Below are positions 54,610 to 63,310 of a stretch of 64,000 nt of DNA, in pieces. The notes under the pieces are model-generated. The model did no database searches, was not told the origin of the DNA, and saw only the letters and a list, made by a program, of their open reading frames with translations. A program made the translations under genes and the position numbers. Each line of letters opens with the position of its first letter. Position 1 is the first letter of the stretch. Origin of the DNA: Microbacterium murale (GTDB taxonomy: Bacteria; Actinomycetota; Actinomycetes; Actinomycetales; Microbacteriaceae); contig NZ_BMCM01000001.1 of assembly GCF_014635185.1 (NCBI RefSeq), positions 1,116,001 to 1,180,000 of the forward strand, read 5' to 3'.

Positions 54610-55448
54610 CCGCTCTGATCTCCTACGACCGGTTCGCGGCGATCAGTCTTGATCAGCTCATCGCCGAGGCGGCACTCCAGACACGGGTCGATCGCAAGTA
54701 CGTCCTTCCGCAGGATGCCGCCGCCCGCGTGGTCGATGCGTTCGACGCCGACATCCGTATCCTCGACACCGAGGGGACTCGTGCGTTCCGCTACGAATCC
54801 GTGTACTTCGACACCCCTGACCTGCTGAGCTTCCGGCTGGCCGCTCAGCCGCGCCGGCGCCGGTTCAAGATCCGCAGCCGCACATATGTGGAATCGCGGA
54901 CCGCCTTCCTCGAGTTGAAGACCCGCGGCGCGCGAAGTGCGACGGTGAAGGATCGTATCGGGTACCGGGTGTCCGATCGGCGCATCCTCACGGATGAGGC
55001 GCGCGGCTACGCCGCTGAGAGCCTCGACGCCATCGGCATCGACGGAGCCCGCGCCAATGACCTGCGGATGCGGCTCACCACCCACTATCGACGGGCGACG
55101 TTCGTCTCGCGCGATGGGGCGGCGCGCTCCACCGTCGACACGGAACTCGAATGGCGGGACGTGTCGGGCACGACTCTCGCCACCCCTGGCCTCACCATCA
55201 TCGAGACGAAGTCCGGCTCGGCCGCATCCGATTTCGATCGAGCTCTCTGGCGAGCGGGCCACCGCCCGGTGAGCATCAGCAAGTACGCCACCGGCCTGGC
55301 CGCTCTCCACCCCGAACTCCCGCGCAACCGCTGGTCGCGACTGCTGCGCGGCACCTTCGCTGGAGCGACGCTCCGCATGAGCGAGACCGACCCCCAAACA
55401 TCCGAGATCACCCCCACAGAGGAGACACCATGCGCAAACGCCGCCTGA
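54606..55448 (+). CDS. VTC-domain (polyphosphate polymerase-like) protein
   Basis: Protein of 280 residues carrying the VTC tunnel motifs: 'RVDRKYVL', 'YESVYFDTP', 'RRRRFKIRSRTYVES', 'FLELKTRG', 'YRRATFVSRDG', 'TIIETKSGS' and 'SISKYATG'. In yeast Vtc4 the same basic and acidic positions make polyphosphate from ATP. Here it is encoded with DUF4956 and a carbohydrate-binding lipoprotein, implying a surface polymer role. Whether it makes polyphosphate is not shown. Confidence 0.87.
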   Translation: MTALISYDRFAAISLDQLIAEAALQTRVDRKYVLPQDAAARVVDAFDADIRILDTEGTRAFRYESVYFDTPDLLSFRLAAQPRRRRFKIRSRTYVESRTAFLELKTRGARSATVKDRIGYRVSDRRILTDEARGYAAESLDAIGIDGARANDLRMRLTTHYRRATFVSRDGAARSTVDTELEWRDVSGTTLATPGLTIIETKSGSAASDFDRALWRAGHRPVSISKYATGLAALHPELPRNRWSRLLRGTFAGATLRMSETDPQTSEITPTEETPCANAA

Positions 55449-57022
55449 TCCTGCCCGCCATCCCCCTCGGGATCGCTGCGATCGTCCTCGCCGGCTGCGC
55501 GGTCACCGCGACGCCGGCTGCGACGACCGGCGACACGACCGCGACCAGTGACACGGCCACGACCGAAACCTCGGCCTCGACGTCAGTCGGCGCCAGCGCC
55601 GAGGCCATCCTGGCTGCGAACGAGAATGCCACCGTCGTCCGCGACGACGAATGGTCGGACGCCGATGCCGTCGACATCGAGCTCACCGGCGACGGGGCGG
55701 AAACGACCGCATCCGGCGTCGCCGTCGAGGGGACGACCGTGACCATCAGCGAAGCCGGGGTGTATCGACTCGCGGGTTCGCTGGAGGGCTCGGTGGTCGT
55801 GTCGGCGCCCGACGACGCCCAGGTCGTCCTGATCCTCGACGGTGTCGACATCTCGAACTCAGACGGTCCGGCGGTGAACGTGATCACTGCCGACGATGTC
55901 GCCATCTCTCTCGCCGAGGGCACCACGAACACGCTGGCGGACGCCTCCGCCTACGCGGACGACGCCGATGCCAACGCCGCCCTCTACAGCTCGGCCGACC
56001 TCACCATCACCGGAACGGGAACGCTGACCGTCGAGGGCAATGGAAACGACGGCATCACCAGCACTGACGACCTCGCGATCCTGTCCGGCACGATCTCCGT
56101 CAGCGCCGTCGACGACGCACTGCGCGGCAAGGACTCGCTGTCGATCGAGGGAGGCACGATCACCCTCGACGCCGGCGGAGACGCGCTCAAGAGCGACAAC
56201 GACGAAGAGGAGACCCGTGGCTACATCCTGATCGAAGGCGGCACCGTGGATGCCACGGCCACCGACGACGGGCTGGACGCCACGACCGACATCGTCGTCA
56301 CGGGAGGAGCGCTGGGCGTCGCAGCGGAAGGCGACGGCCTCCACGCCGACGCCTCCCTCGCCATCTCCGGCGGCGCCGTCGTCGTCTCCGAGTCATATGA
56401 GGCACTCGAGGGCGTCGACATCTTCATCGAAGGAGGCGAGATCGACCTGACGGCATCCGACGATGGCATCAACGCGGCAGGTGGCACGGAGACGGCCGCC
56501 GGTGGCGGTATGGCTGACACGGGGCAGACGCTCACCATCAGCGGCGGGACGCTCGTCGTCGACGCGGGCGGCGATGGACTGGACTCCAACGGATCGCTGA
56601 CAATCACCGGTGGCACCACCACCGTCTTCGGCCCGACCGAGAGCGATAACGGTGCCCTCGACGCCAACGGCGCGTTCACCGTGAGTGGTGGAACACTCCT
56701 CGCGGTCGGCAGCTCCGGCATGGCCGTGTCGCCCGGTGCCGACTCGGCGCAGGCGTGGCTCGCCGCACTCGCGAGCGGCAGCGAAGGCGACAGCGTCGAA
56801 CTGGTCGACTCCTCGGGCGCAACGGTGGCCTCGTTCACTGCGGAGAAGACGTTCCAATCCGTCGTCTTCTCGTCCGCCGAGATCGTAGACGGCGCCGCAT
56901 ATACGGTGACCGTCAACGGCGAGACAGCCGCCACCGTCACCGAGGGCATCGCTACCGAGGGCGGCATGGGCGGTCCCGGCGGCGGCACGGGCGAAGGCCC
57001 CGGCGGCGGCCAGCGCCCCTGA
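55430..57022 (+). CDS. Carbohydrate-binding-domain lipoprotein with repeats
   Basis: Secreted lipoprotein of 530 residues with lipobox LAGC. A repetitive core (about 90-440) of short strands with recurring 'ITGGT', 'ISGG' and 'IEGG' turns looks like a right-handed beta-helix, similar to DUF4353/CotH-associated carbohydrate-binding proteins. The C-terminus is Gly-rich (GGPGGGTGEGPGGG). It overlaps the VTC gene by 19 bases. It likely binds the cell-surface polymer made by this operon. Confidence 0.88.
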   Translation: MRKRRLILPAIPLGIAAIVLAGCAVTATPAATTGDTTATSDTATTETSASTSVGASAEAILAANENATVVRDDEWSDADAVDIELTGDGAETTASGVAVEGTTVTISEAGVYRLAGSLEGSVVVSAPDDAQVVLILDGVDISNSDGPAVNVITADDVAISLAEGTTNTLADASAYADDADANAALYSSADLTITGTGTLTVEGNGNDGITSTDDLAILSGTISVSAVDDALRGKDSLSIEGGTITLDAGGDALKSDNDEEETRGYILIEGGTVDATATDDGLDATTDIVVTGGALGVAAEGDGLHADASLAISGGAVVVSESYEALEGVDIFIEGGEIDLTASDDGINAAGGTETAAGGGMADTGQTLTISGGTLVVDAGGDGLDSNGSLTITGGTTTVFGPTESDNGALDANGAFTVSGGTLLAVGSSGMAVSPGADSAQAWLAALASGSEGDSVELVDSSGATVASFTAEKTFQSVVFSSAEIVDGAAYTVTVNGETAATVTEGIATEGGMGGPGGGTGEGPGGGQRP

Positions 57023-57029
57023 CCTCGAC

Positions 57030-57647
57030 GTGGTCGCTGGCCCGAGACGGGGTGAGGGCTCACCCGAAGAGCGCTCACCTCAGGCGTCCCACACGGACGC
57101 CAAGCCTGGCGCCAGTGCGGCCTACGCGACCGTGGTCGGCATCCTCGAGGGCGACGAATACCTCCTGGAGAACGGCAACACCACGAGCCCGCTCGGCCAG
57201 TACTACATCGCGTTCTTCGGCGACCCGTCCGACACGAGCGCGTACGAAGTGCAGTTCGGGGGACACCACCCCGGCGTCCAGCCCGCTGTATACACAAACG
57301 AGGACGGCGAGGAAGTGCAACCGTTCGCCGGGATCTACACCGACGCGTTCGCATTCTTCGACAGCCTTACCGCCGAGCAGCAGACCACCCTCATTTCAGG
57401 AGATGTGACCATGTGCGCGCCCGGCGACACCTGTGACTTCGAGACCGGCGCGGGCCTGACCGGAGCTGACCTCACTGACGAGCAGAAGCAGCTGCTCCTC
57501 GCACTCATCGCCAACCGGGTGGGGATGGCCGACGAACAGGCCACATCGCGTTCCAGGCGCAGGATGGCGCCTGGTTGTGTCATCCGAACGTGTTCTCGAC
57601 ACGAAAAATGTCGGAATCGGACTGAGGTGACACCGAATGTCACCTGA
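57030..57647 (+). pseudogene. Truncated DUF3500 gene remnant
   Basis: The reading frame from about 57117 to 57545 matches the C-terminal part of DUF3500 proteins: 'YYIAFFGDPSDTSAYEVQFG', 'GGHHPGV', and 'DLTDEQKQLLLALI'. The N-terminal two thirds are absent, and after 57545 the frame runs into unrelated basic sequence. No signal peptide or good start exists. Homologous genes often lie in VTC/CotH-type operons, so it is the broken end of the upstream locus, probably cut when the downstream operon arrived. Confidence 0.72.
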
Positions 57648-57876
57648 TGGGGGTCGTGTGGCACTCCGTAACCCTTCTTTGTCGTGACACTTTCGGGACG
57701 ACGGCTCCGGCTACTCCCGCGCTCGTGACGACACCGGCGCCGACGCCAATGTGACAGCTCCGTTCCTCGCCTGCGGGCCGCAATCCGCACTAGACCGGGA
57801 TCCGAGGTCAGGCGTTGCGGTGAAGAAAGGGTCGTCCCGATAGTGAACGTTAGCCACTCCTAGTTCGGCTGCGTCC

Positions 57877-59325
57877 TCAACGAACCGTTGCTCCGGCTGG
57901 GTGCAGAAGAACGGGCAGCGTGGCTCCGTCGCCTTTCGCGAACCTGCTCGGCCCGCACTGCAAGCAGCCTGGCTTCTGCGTAGGTTCGACCTCGACAGGT
58001 TCGTCCACCAACGGGTGATACATGGCCCATCGGTCGCGAGTGACATCAGCCTCGACGAGACCTCCGACAGCCATCAGCCAGTCATCCACGGCGCGCGATG
58101 CGGCGACGGCGTTCAGGGTGATGACGCTCGGCGCGTGCACAGCGTCGTCCTCGACGTACCGCTGCCGCCTGCGCTGTTCAGGGCTGGTGGCTTCTTCCGT
58201 GAGTTTCCAAGCCGGGATCAACCCGTTGCACTGCAGGCATCCGCTGCCCGGCGAGCTCATGCGCGATACCGAGAAGATGTCGGTGACCTCGCCGTTCTTC
58301 ACGCTCACCTTCGAACCGACCTGCGTGTGCGGCACGAGGTACTGGTGTGTGATGGAGTTCACCAGCCGGCGCACGAGCGCTGAGTCGGCTGCGAGGAAGA
58401 TGTGGTCGCAGTCCGTGAGCATCGCGGCGACGTCTGAATCGAGCACCGAACGAGGCACTGCCGTGATGCGAACGGTCGGCGATGCTTCCCGGGCCACCCG
58501 CGCGGCGATTCGCACTTTGAAGAATGCGATGCGGTCGCCAATCGTTCGAAGGAAGGCGGGCCTGCGCGGGTCGCGCAGCCAGGTCATCGCGTCGCTCCTT
58601 CTCGCCCCGACGACCCGGGGAAGGTTCGTCGGATCAATGCGGTCCGGATCGATGAGGATGAGTTCCCCGACCCCCAGCCGTGCCAGGTACTCGGAGATCA
58701 GGGACCCGGCACCTCCCAGTCCGACGACCGCGACCTTCGAACCGGCGAGCACGGCCTGACCGCGGTCCCCGAAGATGCGCGTCTGGCGGTCATAGCCCGG
58801 ATCGGCGATGGCCGCCGTGAGCGGGTTGGGGGTGAGTGTCATCTGAGGGCGGCCCGCCACTCGCAGGTGGGTGATCTCCGCGCGCTCACCTCCACCGAGC
58901 CAGATGTCGCCGGCGACCGCTCCCGTCGCGAACACCAATGCGCCGACGGGGACGCCGTCATTGATGTCGAGCAGCGCGGGGTACCCTCGCTCGTGCGACG
59001 CCATGTCCGTCGTCGAGAAGCCGACGTTGGCGTGCCCGCCGTGGTTGTGCACGGCAAGGTACGCGAGATCCTCGTCGGCGCAGACGTCGATGTTGTCTGC
59101 GACGAAGGATGCGGTCAGCTTCCGGTATCCGCGGTCTCCTGCGACGTAGTCGACGCCGTTCTCGGCCAGCACGACGTCACGAACGAGTAGACGGTTGCCG
59201 CGAGGGCTACGAGCGATGCCGCAGCGAAGAACCGCTCCGTGCTCATCGCGGTCCCCGGGAAACAGGTGGACACGGAGATCGTCCCACTGTTCCCCGGTCA
59301 TAACTACTGACCACGGACCGCTCAT
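57877..59325 (-). CDS. JAB-E1 fusion: JAMM peptidase plus ThiF/MoeB adenylating enzyme
   Basis: Protein of 482 residues joining two ubiquitin-pathway modules. The N-terminal JAB domain (1-165) has a JAMM-like metal site H93-x-H95 with S104 and D107, one residue longer between H and S than usual. The C-terminal E1-like Rossmann domain (185-480) has GLGGAGS at 202-208, 'LILIDPDRIDPTNLPR' and two zinc CxxC pairs (363/366, 454/457). No other cysteine lies between the pairs, where a catalytic one is normally found. The gene overlaps the E2-like gene by 4 bases and ends the operon. It would adenylate and/or cleave the ubiquitin-like protein encoded upstream. Confidence 0.87.
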   Translation of the reverse strand: MSGPWSVVMTGEQWDDLRVHLFPGDRDEHGAVLRCGIARSPRGNRLLVRDVVLAENGVDYVAGDRGYRKLTASFVADNIDVCADEDLAYLAVHNHGGHANVGFSTTDMASHERGYPALLDINDGVPVGALVFATGAVAGDIWLGGGERAEITHLRVAGRPQMTLTPNPLTAAIADPGYDRQTRIFGDRGQAVLAGSKVAVVGLGGAGSLISEYLARLGVGELILIDPDRIDPTNLPRVVGARRSDAMTWLRDPRRPAFLRTIGDRIAFFKVRIAARVAREASPTVRITAVPRSVLDSDVAAMLTDCDHIFLAADSALVRRLVNSITHQYLVPHTQVGSKVSVKNGEVTDIFSVSRMSSPGSGCLQCNGLIPAWKLTEEATSPEQRRRQRYVEDDAVHAPSVITLNAVAASRAVDDWLMAVGGLVEADVTRDRWAMYHPLVDEPVEVEPTQKPGCLQCGPSRFAKGDGATLPVLLHPAGATVR

Positions 59326-59717
59326 CGCTCCTCCAGCCAGCGGAGAACTTTCAGTGCCTTCGACGCCGCCGTGTCCACGGACGGGTCTAGGTTGTTGCTG
59401 CGCCGGGACAGCTGCATTGCCTGCGTGTTTTGCGGCCCGTACGACGTGATGGCGAACCCCTCCCGATGTGCGTTGCCGTCTACTCGCTGCAGGTCCGGCC
59501 TGATGAAGTGCGGGTAGACATCTGCTTCAGGGTAGGGATGCGTGATCTGGAACGCCATCCATGACGTCGGTGTGACGAATGCGGGACCCATCGGAACCTG
59601 GTCGATGGTTACCCAGGCACCGCCCTGACCGTCAGAGACGTGCGAGATGTCTGCTTCAGGAAAAGTCTCGCGGAGCTCGTCGATAGCGTTCAGGATCGCT
59701 TCGCTCGGGGCGCTCAC
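59322..59717 (-). CDS. E2-like protein without cysteine
   Basis: Protein of 131 residues resembling prokaryotic E2-fold proteins found beside multi-ubiquitin genes: beta-strand 'WMAFQITHPYPEADVYPHFI' followed by a loop 'RPDLQRVDGNAH' and a C-terminal helix. It contains no cysteine, so it cannot form a thioester like a classical E2. It may be a binding or scaffold protein. GTG start overlaps the upstream gene; the stop overlaps the E1 start. Fold assignment rests on context and the P-rich strand, not on clear identity. Confidence 0.65.
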   Translation of the reverse strand: MSAPSEAILNAIDELRETFPEADISHVSDGQGGAWVTIDQVPMGPAFVTPTSWMAFQITHPYPEADVYPHFIRPDLQRVDGNAHREGFAITSYGPQNTQAMQLSRRSNNLDPSVDTAASKALKVLRWLEER

Positions 59718-60349
59718 GAGTTATCGTCTCCGTTGACCGCGCGGAACTCGTCGTCACGGTGGACACGGATCTGCTCGTCATCGCCGACCGGCATGAAGTT
59801 CTTAGCCTTCTTGCGCAGAAGCAGGAAGTCGGCGCTGATGGCCACGCCCTGGGCGATGGCAGCGTCCTTAATCTGCTGACCAGCGTGGAGGCGCCCACTG
59901 AGGGTCACCGGCTTGCGGTTGACGATGATGCGAACCGTCACCGGTCGACTGAAGAAGCGGTCTTCGTCAGCGATGGTGACCACTTCCCCGTCCCGGATGG
60001 GGTCGTCGAGGTCGTCCTGCACGTCCTTCCATACCCCGTGGCTCTCGGGGATGGGCGGCTGGGGCAGCGCGCGCAGCTGGTCCTCGGTGATGCTGGTGGA
60101 TCGAATCTGGTAGGGGACCTTGTCGATGTAGATGATGAGCGCACGGTCGGTAAAGAAACGCACACCGTCCTTGAGCGCGATGGTCTCGGCGTCACCGACC
60201 AGGTGATCCTGAGCGTCGGGGACGTCAAGCCAGATCGTCTCGGCGACCGGGTCGAGAAGCGCGCGGAGCTGAGCGCCGGTGAGACGTCGCTTCGGCGCCT
60301 CGTACGGGCGGCTATCGATGATGATGCGGATAGAATCTGAAGATGCCAC
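59714..60349 (-). CDS. Triple ubiquitin-like repeat (multi-ubiquitin) protein
   Basis: Protein of 211 residues made of three tandem beta-grasp-like repeats at about 5-68, 70-136 and 138-208. Each opens with the same strand pattern: 'IRIIIDSRPYEAP', 'LIIYIDKVPYQI' and 'VRIIVNRKPVTL', and each ends near a Phe-rich strand (RFFTD, RFFSR, EFRAV). There is no Gly-Gly end; the tail is VNGDDNS, and a single Gly could be exposed by the JAB peptidase. GTG 60349 has GGAG 6 bases upstream; GTG 60391 is an alternative. Presumed modifier or scaffold of the ubiquitin-like operon. Confidence 0.82.
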   Translation of the reverse strand: MASSDSIRIIIDSRPYEAPKRRLTGAQLRALLDPVAETIWLDVPDAQDHLVGDAETIALKDGVRFFTDRALIIYIDKVPYQIRSTSITEDQLRALPQPPIPESHGVWKDVQDDLDDPIRDGEVVTIADEDRFFSRPVTVRIIVNRKPVTLSGRLHAGQQIKDAAIAQGVAISADFLLLRKKAKNFMPVGDDEQIRVHRDDEFRAVNGDDNS

Positions 60350-60436
60350 GATGGGCTCCGTTCTCTTGGTGGTGGTGAGGTTTGTCCCCACTCAAGAGAC
60401 CCAGACGGGACAGCTCCCGATCTGTCTAAGACTCGT

Positions 60437-61477
60437 CTACTCGCACTCCTTGCACACCGCTGAACCATCGCTGAACTGGCTGGTGTGCTTCACGAAGGTG
60501 CACGAGTCGCACATCTTCTCGAACAGCGTGGGAGCGGTACACCCGCAGTGATCGGCCGGGCACTTGGGCTTGCTGCAGGTGAGGCAGTGACGATGTACCT
60601 CGAAGTTCTTGCCGCATATGTCGCAGGTAGCCCAGCGGCTCGTACGGCGCAGCGCCGTGTTCTCCCTGGGCGGCGAGTAGCTCCGCCACGGCGCCGACTC
60701 TTCGACCATGACGACGAACAGTCTGTCTCCTGCCCACGCGGCCTGACCATAGAGCTCATTCGTCGAGTGACCTGACGAGTACCAGATCCGCGCGTCGTCC
60801 CGCGACCACACACGGTTTGGGTCGGGATCTTCAAGCGCGGCTCGAATGAGCGGGTTCTCGCTCTGGTCACTCAAACGTGCAGGCGCGTAAATAGACCCTC
60901 GGGCGGCGGCGAAGGTCACGATGCCGACATCGTTGACGACAGCTACTGCCCCGGCGCCGCGCAACCGGCCCGCCATGCGGACGCTGATTGCAGCACGGGA
61001 CGCGTTGGATGTGCCGAACAGATCAACCGCCGTCTGGGCGCTCGGGCCTCCGAAAGGAATGCTCGCTTCATCCACCATGTCGTCAGGCAGGAGAATGTTC
61101 GCGGCGAACACATCGCACGCGGCGTCCTCGAAGCCTGATCTGTCCTGTTGCCGCAGGACAGCCTTTCCCAGGCTCACGGTGGTGCGTTGTAGATGATGCC
61201 CGAGTTCGTGCAGGACGGTGAACTGTTGCCGACGTCTCGACATCGACTCGGTGACGATGAGCGTCGGCGGTGAGTGCCGGTATCCTCCTGCGACAGAGCA
61301 CCCGAGCTGTGAGTCGCTGGGAACGAATTCAGGTACGCGGAGTACCTCCAAGTCATCACGGCGCTCGAGGACGTCGAAGGCGTCAAGTGTCAGCGCCTCA
61401 GTCGAACCACCTGCCGCCGCCCATGCGGCCCTCATGGCGTCCGCCTGAGTTTGTGCGTCAGGAAAGAAGCGCGGCAT
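60437..61477 (-). CDS. ImmA/IrrE-type metallopeptidase with C-terminal treble-clef-like zinc cluster
   Basis: Protein of 346 residues. The peptidase part has the zinc motif HELGH at 90-94 and a third ligand in 'FEDAACDVFAANILLP' (about E117). The C-terminus (285-345) is packed with Cys and His: C285, C288, C298, C301, C306, H310, C311, C313, C323, C326, C342, C345, like a binuclear treble-clef or RING-like domain. IrrE/ImmA enzymes cleave repressor proteins after stress. The ATG has GGAGAG 6 bases upstream and overlaps the Xre-like stop. Confidence 0.87.
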   Translation of the reverse strand: MPRFFPDAQTQADAMRAAWAAAGGSTEALTLDAFDVLERRDDLEVLRVPEFVPSDSQLGCSVAGGYRHSPPTLIVTESMSRRRQQFTVLHELGHHLQRTTVSLGKAVLRQQDRSGFEDAACDVFAANILLPDDMVDEASIPFGGPSAQTAVDLFGTSNASRAAISVRMAGRLRGAGAVAVVNDVGIVTFAAARGSIYAPARLSDQSENPLIRAALEDPDPNRVWSRDDARIWYSSGHSTNELYGQAAWAGDRLFVVMVEESAPWRSYSPPRENTALRRTSRWATCDICGKNFEVHRHCLTCSKPKCPADHCGCTAPTLFEKMCDSCTFVKHTSQFSDGSAVCKECE

Positions 61478-62352
61478 CAATCGCTCTCCGTCGCCATCAA
61501 CGCTTCGAGCCGCTGTCGCCAGATGTCGCGGCCGGCGCCGGATTGCCGTGCCGCGAGTTGGTAAATGTCGTAGCCGAGCCGCATTCGACCAGCCGCCTCG
61601 TCTCCTCCTACCGCACGTCTCTGGATGCCACGCCGCCACCGCGGTTCTTGGAGCTCTCGACAGAGATCTGCTGGCAGCGGCCGCACCGCCTGCATGATGT
61701 CAGTCGCAGATACGCCGGTTGTGTCGGCGAGAGTTTCTGCTTCCTCTACTGAAAGGGGCTCTGACCCCATCACGATATCCATTGCTCGTGACTGGTTGAC
61801 GCCCAGCGCGTCCATAACGATTTCCAGGTCCAAGTCGAGCCGGGCTGAGTTCGTCGTGTTGCGATCCAGTTCGAAGCGCGGGGCGAGTTCCATGGCGTCA
61901 ACAGCGTCGAAAAGCTGGTCAATGGCTCGGGCCGCACCTGATCCGGCTTCGGGGCTAGATTCATGCGGTTCCGAGAGTGTTCTTCCTGCGGTCTCGACGA
62001 TGGCAAGCAACGTTGGTCCGAGCGTCTCGAGGAGGTTGTCGAGCGCGGCGAAAGGAATCCAATGCCCTTGCCGCGGCCAGATAGCGAGGGCGCTGGGCAG
62101 TGGACTTTCGAGCTCATCTACGATGAGTGATTCGGAGTTGCGTACTCCCGGTTCCACGCTGACTGGGAGGACGTGAGCCAGCGCACTCGCATCGTCAACT
62201 TCGTCGACGAGCACGATGGCGTCGGAGTTGGCCCACGTTGCTTGTCGCAGCTGTCCCCGTGCGACCTCGCACGAAAACGTGTGACTGACGAGCTCGGGGA
62301 CGGCGAACTGAGCCGCGAGTTCGAACCAGCGGTTATTGGCATCAGTTGGCAC
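61477..62352 (-). CDS. Xre-like regulatory protein of the ubiquitin-like operon
   Basis: Protein of 291 residues. A long N-terminal part of unknown fold (about 1-170) precedes a Cro/C1-like helix-turn-helix at about 177-220: 'ALGVNQSRAMDIVMGSEPLS' and 'EEAETLADTTGVSATDI'. Xre-type proteins paired with ImmA/IrrE peptidases are usual cleavage substrates, so this may be the repressor cut by the neighbouring enzyme. GTG 62352 has GGGAGG 6 bases upstream; GTG 62370 and ATG 62358 are alternatives. Confidence 0.6.
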   Translation of the reverse strand: MPTDANNRWFELAAQFAVPELVSHTFSCEVARGQLRQATWANSDAIVLVDEVDDASALAHVLPVSVEPGVRNSESLIVDELESPLPSALAIWPRQGHWIPFAALDNLLETLGPTLLAIVETAGRTLSEPHESSPEAGSGAARAIDQLFDAVDAMELAPRFELDRNTTNSARLDLDLEIVMDALGVNQSRAMDIVMGSEPLSVEEAETLADTTGVSATDIMQAVRPLPADLCRELQEPRWRRGIQRRAVGGDEAAGRMRLGYDIYQLAARQSGAGRDIWRQRLEALMATESD

Positions 62353-63310
62353 GTTCATCCTCCCTGTCACTGTGAAGAGACGGGACAGCGCCCGCTTCGT
62401 CCAGCACGAGCTCTACGACAGCAGCCATGATCTCACGGGAGTTCGGCTCTGCTCCGGCGAGCTCCTGCAGCCTCTCTCGTAGGCGCGTAGCGGCAGTGTA
62501 GGCCGACGAGCGCGAGCACGCGAGAACCTCAGCGAGCCTGTCCATGTCACCTCGATGACAGATGACCGCCTTCTCCTTTTCGGTGAGCATCGGCACTAGG
62601 CCTGCCGCGATGCGTTCTGACCGGATTCTCGTCGCGGTCTCGAAGACGGAGTCGTCGCTCTCCCGGGTGTCTTCGATGACCTCCCACTCGGTATTCACAA
62701 CGGAGAGGGATGCGTCGCGTTGTTGCAAAGCGAGGGGGAACCGGTTCCCGCAGATCACCGTGATTTCCGCGACATGGAGGCGCCCGGCCAGGTCGAGCAG
62801 TCGGTGCAGGAGCTCTTCAAGCTCACCTGGCGCACCAAGCACCACCTTGCCGCTGGGTTCGGTGCGTACCGCGACGTGGGTCGCGGCTGCGGCCGCTTCA
62901 AGGTCGGACACAGGCACAGACCGCCCTTCATCTTCACCGCCTGTCAGGTACCAATGGTGAAGGGCCGAGGAGGGTGAGAACAGGTCGCTGCGCTCGAGCC
63001 GCTTCTCGATCCGATTGCGCAATGCTCCGAAGGGTAGCTTGCGCGCTTCGTCGACCAGCCAGTTCGTCGCCCAGGCATAAGTGATTCGTCGCGCGGCCGC
63101 GTCGTCGGACGCTGCGAGCACCGCGGTGACGTAGGACTTGCCCTTCGCGACGAAGAAGCCCTGTACCAGATCGTCAACGCTCTCCCGAGCGCGGATCGTG
63201 GCAAACTTCGCGATGAGCAAGGAGAACACGTCCCGCATCAGATCGAGCGCCGCTGGTCCCAGTTGACCGCCGCGCTGACTCGCCTCGTCTCTTATTCGTG
63301 TCGTTGACAC
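62342..63310 (-). CDS. Sigma-70-factor-like protein
   Basis: Protein of about 322 residues. A helical region near 22-108 contains 'SVDDLVQGFFVAKGKSYVTA' and 'ARRITYAWATNWLVDEARKL', resembling sigma region 2. A region-4-like helix-turn-helix at 242-284 reads 'LTEKEKAVICHRGDMDRLAE' and 'VLACSRSSAYTAATRLRERL'. It may direct RNA polymerase to operon or defence promoters. GTG 63310 has AAGGGGG a few bases upstream; ATG 63385 or 63400 would add 25-30 residues with CxC. Assignment as a sigma factor is tentative. Confidence 0.5.
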   Translation of the reverse strand: MSTTRIRDEASQRGGQLGPAALDLMRDVFSLLIAKFATIRARESVDDLVQGFFVAKGKSYVTAVLAASDDAAARRITYAWATNWLVDEARKLPFGALRNRIEKRLERSDLFSPSSALHHWYLTGGEDEGRSVPVSDLEAAAAATHVAVRTEPSGKVVLGAPGELEELLHRLLDLAGRLHVAEITVICGNRFPLALQQRDASLSVVNTEWEVIEDTRESDDSVFETATRIRSERIAAGLVPMLTEKEKAVICHRGDMDRLAEVLACSRSSAYTAATRLRERLQELAGAEPNSREIMAAVVELVLDEAGAVPSLHSDREDERAN

